Part shown: piece by piece, positions 36,673 through 47,400 of the stretch
How positions within the stretch are numbered: position 1 is the stretch's first letter
Layout: each line of letters begins with the position of its first letter
Source of the DNA: Cytophagales bacterium
Lineage (GTDB): Bacteria > Bacteroidota > Bacteroidia > Cytophagales > Cyclobacteriaceae
Assembly (NCBI GenBank): GCA_025359125.1
Contig: JANYHI010000055.1
Span: 1-64,000 of the forward strand
Length of the DNA stretch: 64,000 bases
Direction of reading: 5' to 3'
The notes under the pieces: model-generated
Database searches by the model: none
What the model was told of the DNA's origin: nothing
Seen by the model: only the letters and a program-made list of their open reading frames with translations
Made by a program: the position numbers and the translations under genes

Positions 36673-37572
36673 ATGGCTTCAATATCGGCTAAAATGATCA
36701 GTCTGCGAAATGTATTTAATCTGCTTAGAATAGAACACTGGATCAAAAATCTGTTCCTTTTTATTCCCATTTTTTTCGCTGGTGAATTTTTGAATGCAGA
36801 TAAGTTAGGTCAAGTTGCCATCGCTTTTTTTGGTTTTTGTTGCACGGCTAGCGCTATTTATATTTTAAATGATTTGATGGATGTAAAATCGGATCGTCTT
36901 CATCCCGAAAAGTCAAAACGGCCAATCCCTTTAGGGCTAGTAAGCGTCTCAACTGCATGGGTGATTTTTACTATTTTAATATTGGTAGGAGTTTTAGTTT
37001 CTTTTCAGTTTACTCGCCAGTCTTTTATAATTTTACTAGGCAGTTACTTCTTTTTAAATGTTGGTTATTCGTTGGGATTAAAGCGCGTTCCCATTCTTGA
37101 AATACTGATTGTTTCCTCGGGCTTTGTCTTACGTGCAGTGGGGGGTGGTCTGGTTGCAGATGTAGATGTGTCGCAATGGATGTTGATGATGATTTTTTTG
37201 TTAGCGCTCTTTTTGGCTTTGGCAAAAAGGCGAGACGACTTATTGTTATTCGGCAAGTCCAGTAAGTCTGTTCGTGTAGCGTCCGAGCACTATAATTTGG
37301 AATATATCAATTCTTTATTAATTATGGTATCTGGTATCATCATCGTTGCTTATTTGATGTATGTGATTTCCCCCGAGGTCATCAACCGATTTCATTCAAA
37401 GTATTTATACATTACTTCAATTTTTGTGATTGCAGGAATGATGCGGTACTTGCAAATTACATTGGTGGAAAACAAGTCTGGTTCCCCTACTAAAATTTTG
37501 TATCGCGATAATTTTATTCGCATCGTGGTGATGCTTTGGGTAATTACGTTTTACTTTATTATTTATTTATAA
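36673..37572 (+). CDS. UbiA-family prenyltransferase, DPPR synthase-like (decaprenyl-phosphate phosphoribosyltransferase)
   Basis: 'LLRIEHWIKNLFLFIPIFFAGEF', 'ASAIYILNDLMDVKSDRLHPEKSKRPIPLG', 'NVGYSLGLKRVPILEILIVSSGFVLRAVGGGL'. Confidence 0.9.
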   Translation: MASISAKMISLRNVFNLLRIEHWIKNLFLFIPIFFAGEFLNADKLGQVAIAFFGFCCTASAIYILNDLMDVKSDRLHPEKSKRPIPLGLVSVSTAWVIFTILILVGVLVSFQFTRQSFIILLGSYFFLNVGYSLGLKRVPILEILIVSSGFVLRAVGGGLVADVDVSQWMLMMIFLLALFLALAKRRDDLLLFGKSSKSVRVASEHYNLEYINSLLIMVSGIIIVAYLMYVISPEVINRFHSKYLYITSIFVIAGMMRYLQITLVENKSGSPTKILYRDNFIRIVVMLWVITFYFIIYL

Positions 37573-37576
37573 AAAA

Positions 37577-38899
37577 ATGCCCACCACTACTTCCATATCG
37601 AACTGGGGCAACTATCCAAAACTGGAAGCGATCGTAAATAGCTTTAAATCTATTAAAGAGCTAAAGTATTTGTTGAAAACCAATAACAACTTTATTGCTC
37701 GTGGCAACGGAAGGTGCTATGGTGATTCAAGTCTTCACAGCCATATTCTATCTACTACTAAGTACAATAATATCTTAGCATTTGACTCAACTAAGGGTTT
37801 GATTACATGCCAAGCCGGTGTCTCGTTCGATGAATTGATTCATTTTTTAGTACCCAAAGGTTTTTTTCTGCCCGTTACGCCTGGCACTAAATTTATTACG
37901 GTAGGGGGGGCGGTGGCTTCCGATATTCATGGTAAGAATCATCACCAGGATGGATCTTTTGGAAGGCATATTGTAGTAATGGATGTTTTGATTGCGGCTG
38001 GTGAAGTAGTTACATGTAGTAATCAAATAAATTCTGAATTGTTTAATGCTACATGCGGTGGCATGGGTCTCACCGGTATTATTTTACAAGTTACTTTTTC
38101 TCTAAAACGAATTTCGAGTTACGAGATTGACCAAGTATCAATAAAGGCGCACAATCTTGAAGAGGTTTTTAAGTTGTTTGAAGAATATAAAAACGCTACT
38201 TATTCGGTGGCATGGATCGATTGTTTACAAAGCGGTGAATCGCTTGGTAGAAGTATATTAATGGTAGGCGAGCATTCAGATAATATTCAACGTAATAAAT
38301 TTAGGTCAGAACGAAAATTCTCAATTCCATTTAACTTTCCGAGTTGGGTGTTGAATAAATGGAGCATCAAAATTTTTAATTTTTTGTTTTACCATAAACT
38401 GATTAAGAAGAAAGTAAGATCAAGAGTAAGCCTCGATCAATTTTTTTATCCACTTGACTTTATTGGTAGATGGAATAAAATGTATGGCAAAAATGGATTT
38501 GTCCAATATCAATTTGTATTGCCACTGGTTCAAAGCAAAGAAGGATTAAAAAAAATCCTGACAGCGATTGGTAACAGTGGTTCTGGATCTTTTTTAGCTG
38601 TCCTTAAATTATTTGGTGAACAAGACAGCGGATTGATCTCGTTTCCTATGAAAGGCTATACATTGGCATTGGACTTTCCGATGAGAAAAGGATTGTTTGA
38701 ATTTTTGGACAAGCTGGATGCTCTGGTGTTAGAACACGGAGGACGAATCTACCTCACCAAAGACGCGCGAATGAAAAAAGAGATTTTTTGGGATTCATAC
38801 CAGCGAGCAAAAGAATTTGAAAAAGTAGTGCTTCATTATAATCCCAATCTTAATTTTCGATCATCTCAATCAGATCGGCTAGCCATCACTAAACTATGA
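37577..38899 (+). CDS. FAD-binding oxidoreductase, DprE1-like
   Basis: 'NNFIARGNGRCYGDSSLHSHILST', 'PVTPGTKFITVGGAVASDIHGKNHHQDGSFGRHIVVMDVL', 'CGGMGLTGIILQVTFSLKRI'. Confidence 0.9.
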   Translation: MPTTTSISNWGNYPKLEAIVNSFKSIKELKYLLKTNNNFIARGNGRCYGDSSLHSHILSTTKYNNILAFDSTKGLITCQAGVSFDELIHFLVPKGFFLPVTPGTKFITVGGAVASDIHGKNHHQDGSFGRHIVVMDVLIAAGEVVTCSNQINSELFNATCGGMGLTGIILQVTFSLKRISSYEIDQVSIKAHNLEEVFKLFEEYKNATYSVAWIDCLQSGESLGRSILMVGEHSDNIQRNKFRSERKFSIPFNFPSWVLNKWSIKIFNFLFYHKLIKKKVRSRVSLDQFFYPLDFIGRWNKMYGKNGFVQYQFVLPLVQSKEGLKKILTAIGNSGSGSFLAVLKLFGEQDSGLISFPMKGYTLALDFPMRKGLFEFLDKLDALVLEHGGRIYLTKDARMKKEIFWDSYQRAKEFEKVVLHYNPNLNFRSSQSDRLAITKL

Positions 38900-39624
38900 C
38901 CGCCTTATTATTTGGAGCTACCTCCGATATTGCCATTGCATTGGCCAAGTGTCTAGCTAAAAATAAATACAACTTGCAATTGGCTGGGCGCGATATGGAA
39001 GTGATGACTGGCCTTAAAAGCAACATTGAGATTCAACAACAGGTTAGAGTATCCATTTACGAATTTGATGCAGAAAAATTTGATGGGCATGCCGCTTGGT
39101 ATGATCAATTGCTACCTAAACCTGATATCGTAATTTTGGTTTTTGGTTATTTAGGTAATCATCAAAAAGCACTTGAGGATTGGAAGGAAAGCAAACGAAT
39201 TTTAGATACCAATTATGTGGGTGCTGTTTCTATTTTAAATATTGTAGCTAATGATTTTGCGAATCGAAAGCAAGGTGTTATTGTAGGTATTAGTTCGGTA
39301 GCAGGCAATAGGGGTAGAATGTCTAATTATTTGTATGGTAGTGCGAAAGCAGGCCTAACCGCATATTTATCTGGCTTGCGCAACCGTTTGTATCATTCGG
39401 GAGTTCACGTGCTCACTGTTATGCCTGGCTTTGTTCGCACACAGATGACCGAGGGTTTAAAGTTGCCACCCTTGGTTACGGCAGAGCCTGATCAAGTTGC
39501 TCAAAAAATTGTGAATGCCATAGCAGGCAAACGAAACACTTTATACGTCTTGCCAATTTGGCGTTTGATTATGTTGGTTATTCGCAATATTCCAGAATTC
39601 ATTTTTAAGAAATTGAAACTGTGA
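38896..39624 (+). CDS. SDR-family oxidoreductase, DprE2-like
   Basis: 'LLFGATSDIAIALAKCLAKNKYNLQLAGRD', 'GVIVGISSVAGNRGRMSNYLYGSAKAGLTAYLSGLRNRLYHSGVHVLTVMPGFVRTQMTEG'. Confidence 0.9.
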   Translation: MTALLFGATSDIAIALAKCLAKNKYNLQLAGRDMEVMTGLKSNIEIQQQVRVSIYEFDAEKFDGHAAWYDQLLPKPDIVILVFGYLGNHQKALEDWKESKRILDTNYVGAVSILNIVANDFANRKQGVIVGISSVAGNRGRMSNYLYGSAKAGLTAYLSGLRNRLYHSGVHVLTVMPGFVRTQMTEGLKLPPLVTAEPDQVAQKIVNAIAGKRNTLYVLPIWRLIMLVIRNIPEFIFKKLKL

Positions 39625-40211
39625 AACGCGGTTTAGCTCTTTTTGATTTTGATGGCACCATCACAAAACACGATACCCTTTTTGAATTTATAATTTTCCA
39701 CAAAGGACTGCTGACTTTTTTAGTTGGAATGATCTGGCTTTCACCTAGTCTTACTTTGTTTAAACTTAAGATGGTTAGTGGCAGCGTAGTTAAAGAAAAA
39801 GTGTTTAGGTATTTTTTCAAGGGCATGAGTTTCTCTAGTTTCGAAATACTTTGCGCAGATTTTACTCAATTACAACTACCAAAATTGATTCGACCAAAAG
39901 CTTTAGATAAAATCAAACAGCATAAAAACAACGGAGACCGTGTTGTGGTGGTGAGTGCTTCGATCCAAAGTTGGATACAGGGTTGGTGCAATGCGCAAGA
40001 CATTGAGTTAATTGCCACCCAAATTGAAATTTCCAATAATACCATTACTGGTAAACTTAGTTCACCGAATTGCAACAGATTGGAAAAGGTGACTCGAATC
40101 AAAAATTACTTGACTTTATCTGACTACAATCCAATTTATGCCTATGGTAATAGTTCAGGTGATAAGCCCATGCTGGATTTAGCAACTCATCGTTTTTATA
40201 AAGAGTTTTAG
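39621..40211 (+). CDS. HAD-IB-family hydrolase (phosphatase)
   Basis: 'LALFDFDGTITKHDTLFEFI', 'KQHKNNGDRVVVVSASIQSWIQGWC', 'YAYGNSSGDKPMLDLA'. Confidence 0.9.
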   Translation: MKRGLALFDFDGTITKHDTLFEFIIFHKGLLTFLVGMIWLSPSLTLFKLKMVSGSVVKEKVFRYFFKGMSFSSFEILCADFTQLQLPKLIRPKALDKIKQHKNNGDRVVVVSASIQSWIQGWCNAQDIELIATQIEISNNTITGKLSSPNCNRLEKVTRIKNYLTLSDYNPIYAYGNSSGDKPMLDLATHRFYKEF

Positions 40212-41260
40212 CTGCCGATTACTAACCTACTTCGATCTTTAAATATTTTTTTGATTATCCAAACAGCAGCAACGGATATCCCAATTATTGAAGCTGTGAA
40301 GACCAAATAAGCTATTCCATTTTGCAATCGAGACAAATTCAGATAATCCGTTATTCTTTCGGTCGCATTGATGAAATAAATATGAATGAAATATATTCCA
40401 AAACTGTAGTTTCCCAGCCGTGTTAACCATTCAATTTTCTGTTCTTTGATACGATAAAATACTACCAATAGAATAACTGCTAACGTCATCTCCTTCAGCT
40501 TGCTCAAGTTGAAGATTGTAGTGAAGTAATGCGGTCTCTCTTCAAAGAAATTCAAGTGTTGCGGATGAATGATCTGAGATACTTCTAAGCACAATACTAG
40601 AAAATAGAATAGGGTAAGGCTTGCGAGAATCCAATTATTAATGATTAGTAGTTTCTCTTTATGATAGCTTGCCCACATTCCAAAAACGTAAACAGGTAGG
40701 AAGTATAGCAACGACTCGCCAATATTACCATAGTAGCCATATGCATATGTGAATAATCCAGATAGTGCAATCAAGCCTCCTGCCCAAGCAAAAAGTTTGG
40801 CTTTTTGAAATCGAAATAGGAGTGGGGCCATGCAATAGATTACCGCAATCATAGGAATAAAATAAAATGGCCCAGAATGTTTACCCGTTGCTAATAAGTA
40901 AACGGCCTGAAAGGGTATTGACAAACTTTTGTAAAAGGGTGACATCCAATATGCGTCTGTTTCAAAAAATAGTTTATCAACAACTGCGGGTATGGATATT
41001 AATACATAGGGGAGAATCACGTACGTACCTTTCTTGAATATGTATTCATTGAATCGGAAAGAGTTTGCGTTTAAATGTTGGAATAGAAATCCGGCAATGA
41101 ATACAAACAGAATAGTGGAGGAATCCAGGAAATGGGTCAAAAACTTATTAATTATCGAATCATTTGGCCAATGGAGTGACGTGCGACAATGAACACTTAC
41201 TATCAACACGATGGCTAGCCCTCGGAAGGTGTGTATGAACTGAAGGAATTTGTTGTTCAC
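40208..41260 (-). CDS. acyltransferase-3 family membrane protein
   Basis: 'FIHTFRGLAIVLIVSVHCRTSL', 'FVFIAGFLFQHL', 'GNYSFGIYFIHIYFINATERI'. Confidence 0.88.
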   Translation of the reverse strand: MNNKFLQFIHTFRGLAIVLIVSVHCRTSLHWPNDSIINKFLTHFLDSSTILFVFIAGFLFQHLNANSFRFNEYIFKKGTYVILPYVLISIPAVVDKLFFETDAYWMSPFYKSLSIPFQAVYLLATGKHSGPFYFIPMIAVIYCMAPLLFRFQKAKLFAWAGGLIALSGLFTYAYGYYGNIGESLLYFLPVYVFGMWASYHKEKLLIINNWILASLTLFYFLVLCLEVSQIIHPQHLNFFEERPHYFTTIFNLSKLKEMTLAVILLVVFYRIKEQKIEWLTRLGNYSFGIYFIHIYFINATERITDYLNLSRLQNGIAYLVFTASIIGISVAAVWIIKKIFKDRSRLVIGS

Positions 41261-41450
41261 AAAGAAGGGGTAGTCAATAATTTGAAATGCAAGTAAGCAT
41301 TTATTGGGCTTAGATTAAATTTATCAAAGACTTTCGATACGCAAAGGTTGACTCATAATTATCAAAATAAATGAACCCGTTTTTAGTGAGCCGCTTTATT
41401 TTTGTTAGGATTGGCATAGATCCGTTTCGAGTACTAGTACTTGTAAATAA

Positions 41451-44400
41451 TTACTTAACTATCAATTTTTGATAAACTACCTTATCACCTTGTTTAACTT
41501 TCACTATATAAATTCCCGAAGATATTTTTTGTTGAAGTTGCACGCCCTTGGTATAATCTTCTATAGATAGGGGCAATGTGGCCAAGTCTCGGCCTATCAT
41601 ATCGATTACATTCACCTGCAAAGACTCTAACGAAGAGCTATTTCCGCTTACAGTAAAATGCCCTGATTCAGAAGGGTTAGGAAACACCGTCAAAATAAAA
41701 GGTCGATTGCCACTGTCTTCAATAGCGGTCACTAGGTACGGAGCAGAGACTCTTGCACAATAAGTATTTTTTGCTTGCACAGAGTAGCTGCCCGATAACG
41801 TTGGTTGCAACTCTATCATATTGGCACCAGCAATCGGAGTACCGTCTAACAACCATTGCAATGATTGAATCGCATTGGTCTTAAGTATGCCTTCAGTCAT
41901 GGAAATGGTAGGCAAATCCAACGAATCGGCTCTTACCAAAATAATGGTCGGTGCTCCTTTACAGCCACTAGCATTGATTGCCGTTACTTGATATGCATTG
42001 ATCGGATTAATTACTGAGATCCGTAATGTTCCTCCGGTTTCGCGTAGTACTTGACCAGAGCTTGCATTTTCCCATTGGTATTTTGTTCCCGTGCCACTGG
42101 CAGTCAAATCAAATGGGCTTCCCAAGCAGGCACTTACAGATGACTGAGTAGTTACGGTAGGTAATTCTGAAATTGAAATTGTTTTTGTGTTAACAAGCAG
42201 GGTAGATGAACATCCTGGAAAAGAAGATCGCACACGAAGGGTGTTTTGATTGGCTGCTAAATCTTTGACCGGCACCATCAAGTAGATGGTCTCTCCGTTT
42301 CCCATCACTTGTGAAGACAAGATAGAATTACTCGTACTCAAGGCTTCGTAAGCAACACCTGATTGACTGTTGCGAACTTCCACCATCACACTTTCTTCTG
42401 AACGACAGAAAATATCTTTTTGAGTAGCCACAATATTATTAGAAATAATACTTGGTCGTGTCAATTGAAGCGATAACCTGTTTTGGTAAGAGGCAGCATC
42501 TGTAGTAACGGTAATTGTATATTGTGGATTGCTGCTAGTAATATTCGTAGTCGTATTGGTGTAAGAATCTACCAACTTCACATTTGCTAAACTAAAATTA
42601 TCAAGATTCTCAAATTGCAAGATGTATGTACCTGAATTGATAGTGGCTAAGTTGATAGGGATGATCTTATCGCAGAAAGAATTTTCTAAGTCATTCACAG
42701 CTAAGTCTACTCCATCAGCAGACAAGGTTGACAAATTAAAAAACGAATTTCTATTTTTAAAACCATCCCTGATTTTGTCGTAATTATCAGTGCCTCCATC
42801 TGTCAACTTCACATACGCATAATCTTGATAGGTGCCGTTGTTGATGGATATCGAAAATAAGTAGTTGGGGGCATCGTTTCCTGTTCTGTAGAAGTTTGTA
42901 TTGCTAGACGCTGGCTGAGCAGTTTTCGCAGCCTCGGTAACTTGCAATGAAGGATTTGTAGTGCTTGTCTGTACCCAGAATGCTTGGCCTGCTGGGATTT
43001 GACCATTTGTTAATGTCCCGCTGTTGCTCTGACGATCCCACGTTCTCCATTGAATTCCACCACCTACTAGGTTTTCCCTTACGTAAACTACATTGCTCAC
43101 TCCACTAGATGTCCATCCGTTGTTTGACCAGATAATATCTGAGGGGTATGGATTACCCAATAAGTTCCATCCCGTGGTGGAAGAAGGACTGTTAGTTCCT
43201 GTGAGAGAAAGATTAATGTTTCCTTGATTGGGAACACCTGTATTAGTCCAAGTAATGGGATTTGTTCCTTCTCGTATATATGCAGCATACCCTTTACCCA
43301 CTTGAATGGGTTCCGTATTAGCAGACACTGGATAGGCTAAATAACCAGCAGTTCCTATTCCCCTAGTTTCATTATAATCAAACATAGAAGAATTGCTGCT
43401 TAGGCCAGTGCCTGTACTAGCACCGGAAAAACTTCCCGTTATCGGAAAATTATTTTGCCAATTTGCTACGGTAAGGCTAGCCACCGGAGTTGAGATGTAT
43501 CGGTAAACACGTTTGGGGTCAACATATCTTTCTACGATCACGTTTCCGGTAATACTTCCCCCACCTGCAATTTGTTGAATGGAAGCACTGGCAGTAACTG
43601 TAGATTTTATCGTAACGTTTCCATTAGCAGCTAATGTGCCACTATTGATTTTCAGCCCATTGTAAATCTCCATCATGCTGCGGATTTGAATAATACCGAT
43701 GCCGGTCTCTTGCATGGTGAAGTTTGTCACTTTGTTGTTGGTAGCGTCAAAGTAGAAATTCGCATTGGTGGTGGCAGTAGTAGTGATTTGAATATTTCCA
43801 TTATTGATGGATAGTTTCCCTGTTGTATTTGTTGGGTTCACTGCTGCCTTATCTGTCAATGTAAGTGTGTTGTTTCCGATTACTAATGAACTCCCGCTTG
43901 CCAGATCCAGTCCACCCCCATTGGGCGAACCAAGGCTGAGTGTTTGAGCAGAGCTAGTGTTAAGCGTGATAACATCCGTTGAACCAGTTGTAATCTTGTA
44001 AAAAGATAAGTTGCTATTTGCGGTAAGGTTGTGTGAACTGTTATTTGCAAACAAAAGATTTACACGGTTGTCAGCAGAGACGGTAGCTACACTCGACCCA
44101 GTAATCAAATGGCTACCAATTTTTACGGTAGTGCTGTTCGATGATCCACCGTTTATTCCAACGCCATTTGTAAGCGTCAAATCTCCCTGAACTTCCAGTG
44201 TTCCAGAAGTTACGTTCTTCAACCCACTTCCATTCAAAACCAGATTTCCATAAGTGGCAATTGGTATTGAACTATAGGTATTATAGTTGACAGTTGAGGT
44301 GGGTGAAATCGTTTCAAAGGTGGGTTGAAAATCATAGTTAACATTTAGAGAAGCGGAACCATTAAGTTTGAGAATTCCTGTAATAGATTGATTGAGGGTA

Positions 44401-47400
44401 AGTGATACTCCATCATTTACAAATATCCGTGATACCGCTCCTCCTATACCTAAAGTAGAATTAAGTGTTTGTGAATTTTGGATAACAAAATATTGGCCGT
44501 CATAGTTAAAGCTTGTTGGAATAGTACCTGTGCCCCCTACATTATCTGTCCATGAAGTAAGTTGAGTTAAATCTACTGATGCAGCTTTAGAATAGAAAGT
44601 TAAAGGAGCATTAGTTGCAAAGCTAGCTAGGCTTGAAGACTGTGCTGATTCATTGCCAGCTATATCATATGCACTTACTGTTAAGTTATAAAAAGTACCT
44701 GGCAATAAATTAGTTGTATAAAATGTATTGGAAGTAGATGAGCCTAACAGCGTAGTTCCATTATTATAAATTTTGTAACCAGCAACACCCACGTTGTCAG
44801 TTGATGAATCCCATTTAATTCCAGCATTGGTGTAGTTGCTGGAAAGCAACAAAACATTCGAAGGGGGTGTTGGGGCTTGTGTATCTGGGGCAGTGGTTGC
44901 AGGGGTCGCTGTTGCGGTTAAAGATGAGCTTCCATTCGTATTAGATATGCTTTTTAACTTGTAATTATAAGTGGTGCTTGGCAAAAGACCAGTATCAGTG
45001 AAGGGAGTTGTGGCCACCGTTCCAATAATTGAATAAGTGTTGGAACTTCCAACAGAGCGATAGATTTCGTATGAATTTGCTCCGGACGCAGCGGTCCATG
45101 TTAAATTTATAGAAGTCATTCCACCTTGTGTAGCCACTACGTTGGTAGGAGCAGTCGGTGGAGTTAGATTGGGAGCCGACCCACTGTTTAGTACTGAGTT
45201 TGGAATTGTAACCCAGCCATTAGTGTCTGGACCTATATACTCCACCGTAAGACTTTGCCCCCCAGTCTGTTCAAAGAAGATTGCAGTAATTTGTTGTGCT
45301 GTATTAGATGGAAGTGAAATGTTTCCAGATGTTACAGGTGTATTCCCGTGCAATCCGTCATTGTTTACGATCCGATAAGTAGTGAAATCTGGATTTGGAT
45401 TTAAGAAAGGTCCTTGTAAGAATAGCATGCTACCATCGTCCGAAGTTGTCTTGAATTGGTAAGTACCACCTAATGTTATATAGATGTAACCACTGAAATT
45501 GAAATTGAAGAAGTCATCTTGCAGACGAAGAGAGATGTCAAAGTTTGCGACAGTTCCTGTACGCTCTGGAGTTGTCCAGTTATTTCCTGCATCCGTTAGT
45601 GAATTAACATTAACTGCCGAGTAAGTATAGTTTAATCCAGAAAAAGTAGTACTGGCCGTTAGCTGATTGCTGGCCGCAGAAAGATTAGCTGCTAAGTCAA
45701 TGGCTTTTACAGTAATCAGGTAATTTGAATTTCCTGATAGTCCAGTTAATGTAAAAGTGGTGGCAGTGCTGTTAGTAGGCACGGTTGTCGAGCCGTAATA
45801 AATGTTATACCCGCTGATTCCTGTATTGTCGGTCGAGGCAGTCCAGCTAAGTGTAATTGAGCTTAGTGTTCTATTGGTGAATATTAGATTTTGAGGCGCA
45901 GTGGGAGGCTGTGTGTCGATCGTTGTTGTTCCTGAAATAGGAGCATAAGTGGAGACGGATGTATTATTGACTGCCCTGATTTGATAGTAATAAGTGGTTC
46001 CGGGTGTTAGCCCTGTATCTGTAAATGATGTTGCCCCCTGATTTAGAAGCTTGAAAAAATTGTACGATCCAGCTAGGCCAGTTGACGATCTAAAAATCTC
46101 AAACCCCATTTCATCGGGAGTATTGTCAGTCCAAAACAATTGAATGCTACCTGAATTTAGAACAACCAATTGAGGATTGACTGGAGCAATTAGGCTAACA
46201 GGAGTTGCCATTGTTACGTAAATTGAATTAGATTCTAAACTCGAGCAGGTATTTAATGGAATAGTTTTTAAGCTCACCCGGCCGGCCGTAGTTCGCAAAG
46301 TATAATTGGAGGTATCTTTATTATTAAGCGTAGGAAAATTGGTGTTAGTAGTATTTACGACTCCATCTACCAACCAATTCTTAGTCAGGTCTTTGGTGGT
46401 GGGACCATTAATGCGAATGATGTTACCATTATTTACATCGGGCAAATGAGAAGTACCAATTGCCGTAATGGTAGGAGTAATTGCTGGAGTTTGGCGGATT
46501 ATAACGGGTTTCGACCATTTATTCCATTGTGCCTCGCTTGGCGTTGCCGAAATTCTGCTGAACCTTGCGCGGTAGGTGCCGGGTTGAGTTACAGTTATAG
46601 TAGAAGTAGTAAAGCCAGAACCCATAATCGCTCCATCTTGTTCCCATTGATAGGCTAAGAAACCTGTACCTAGGGCAAGCTTCACTCCACTATTATCAGT
46701 TGCACAAAGAGTAGAATCACCGAACAATATTTGGATGTCTGTTTTGTTTTTCTTCAGCATCCAAGAAAAAAAATCAGGTTCATTGTAGGCTGCGCCCCAT
46801 GTTCCATGTCCTGTGGTTGGATAAATATAGTAGCGAGGGGTTCCACCAAAAGCTTTCAGCCTAGCAACCAACTGATTAGTTTCAGGCAAAGAACTCAATG
46901 GAGTGGTATCCGTTCCGCCTTGAAAAATCCAAGAAGGAATTGTCACTGTACTTGCAATATTTGCATTAAAAACAGGGGATGATCCGTAGCTAATAGTAGC
47001 AGACATGGGCAATATCCCCGCAAATAAATCAGGTCTCGTATTCAGCACTTCCCAAGCAGCAGACCCACCATTGGATAATCCATGTATATAGATACGATCT
47101 GGGTCGATATTATAATAGGCAACCAGAAGATCGATACTTTTCACTACTTGATCATATTGACCGCTACCAGACCATCCATCTTGGTTTTGTGGAATAAATA
47201 CAAACCCTGGCCAGCCCCGAGTAGGCAAAGTTGGGTCTTCTGCTTTTTTTCCGTTAGAACCAGTAGAGGCATTATAGATTGCTTCCAAATGGACTTGGCC
47301 TCCATGAGTTAAATTCAAATCATTGTTTCGATATTGATTATCTGTTCCATAGCCATAGGTGAATGTTTTATTGGTGACGCTCGTGGCAGCATTATTATTT

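Noticed and set aside
41578-47312. Several short ORFs opposite to or overlapping the giant T9SS gene
   Set aside because: Antisense or alternate-frame ORFs within repetitive Thr/Ser-rich coding sequence; not protein-like.
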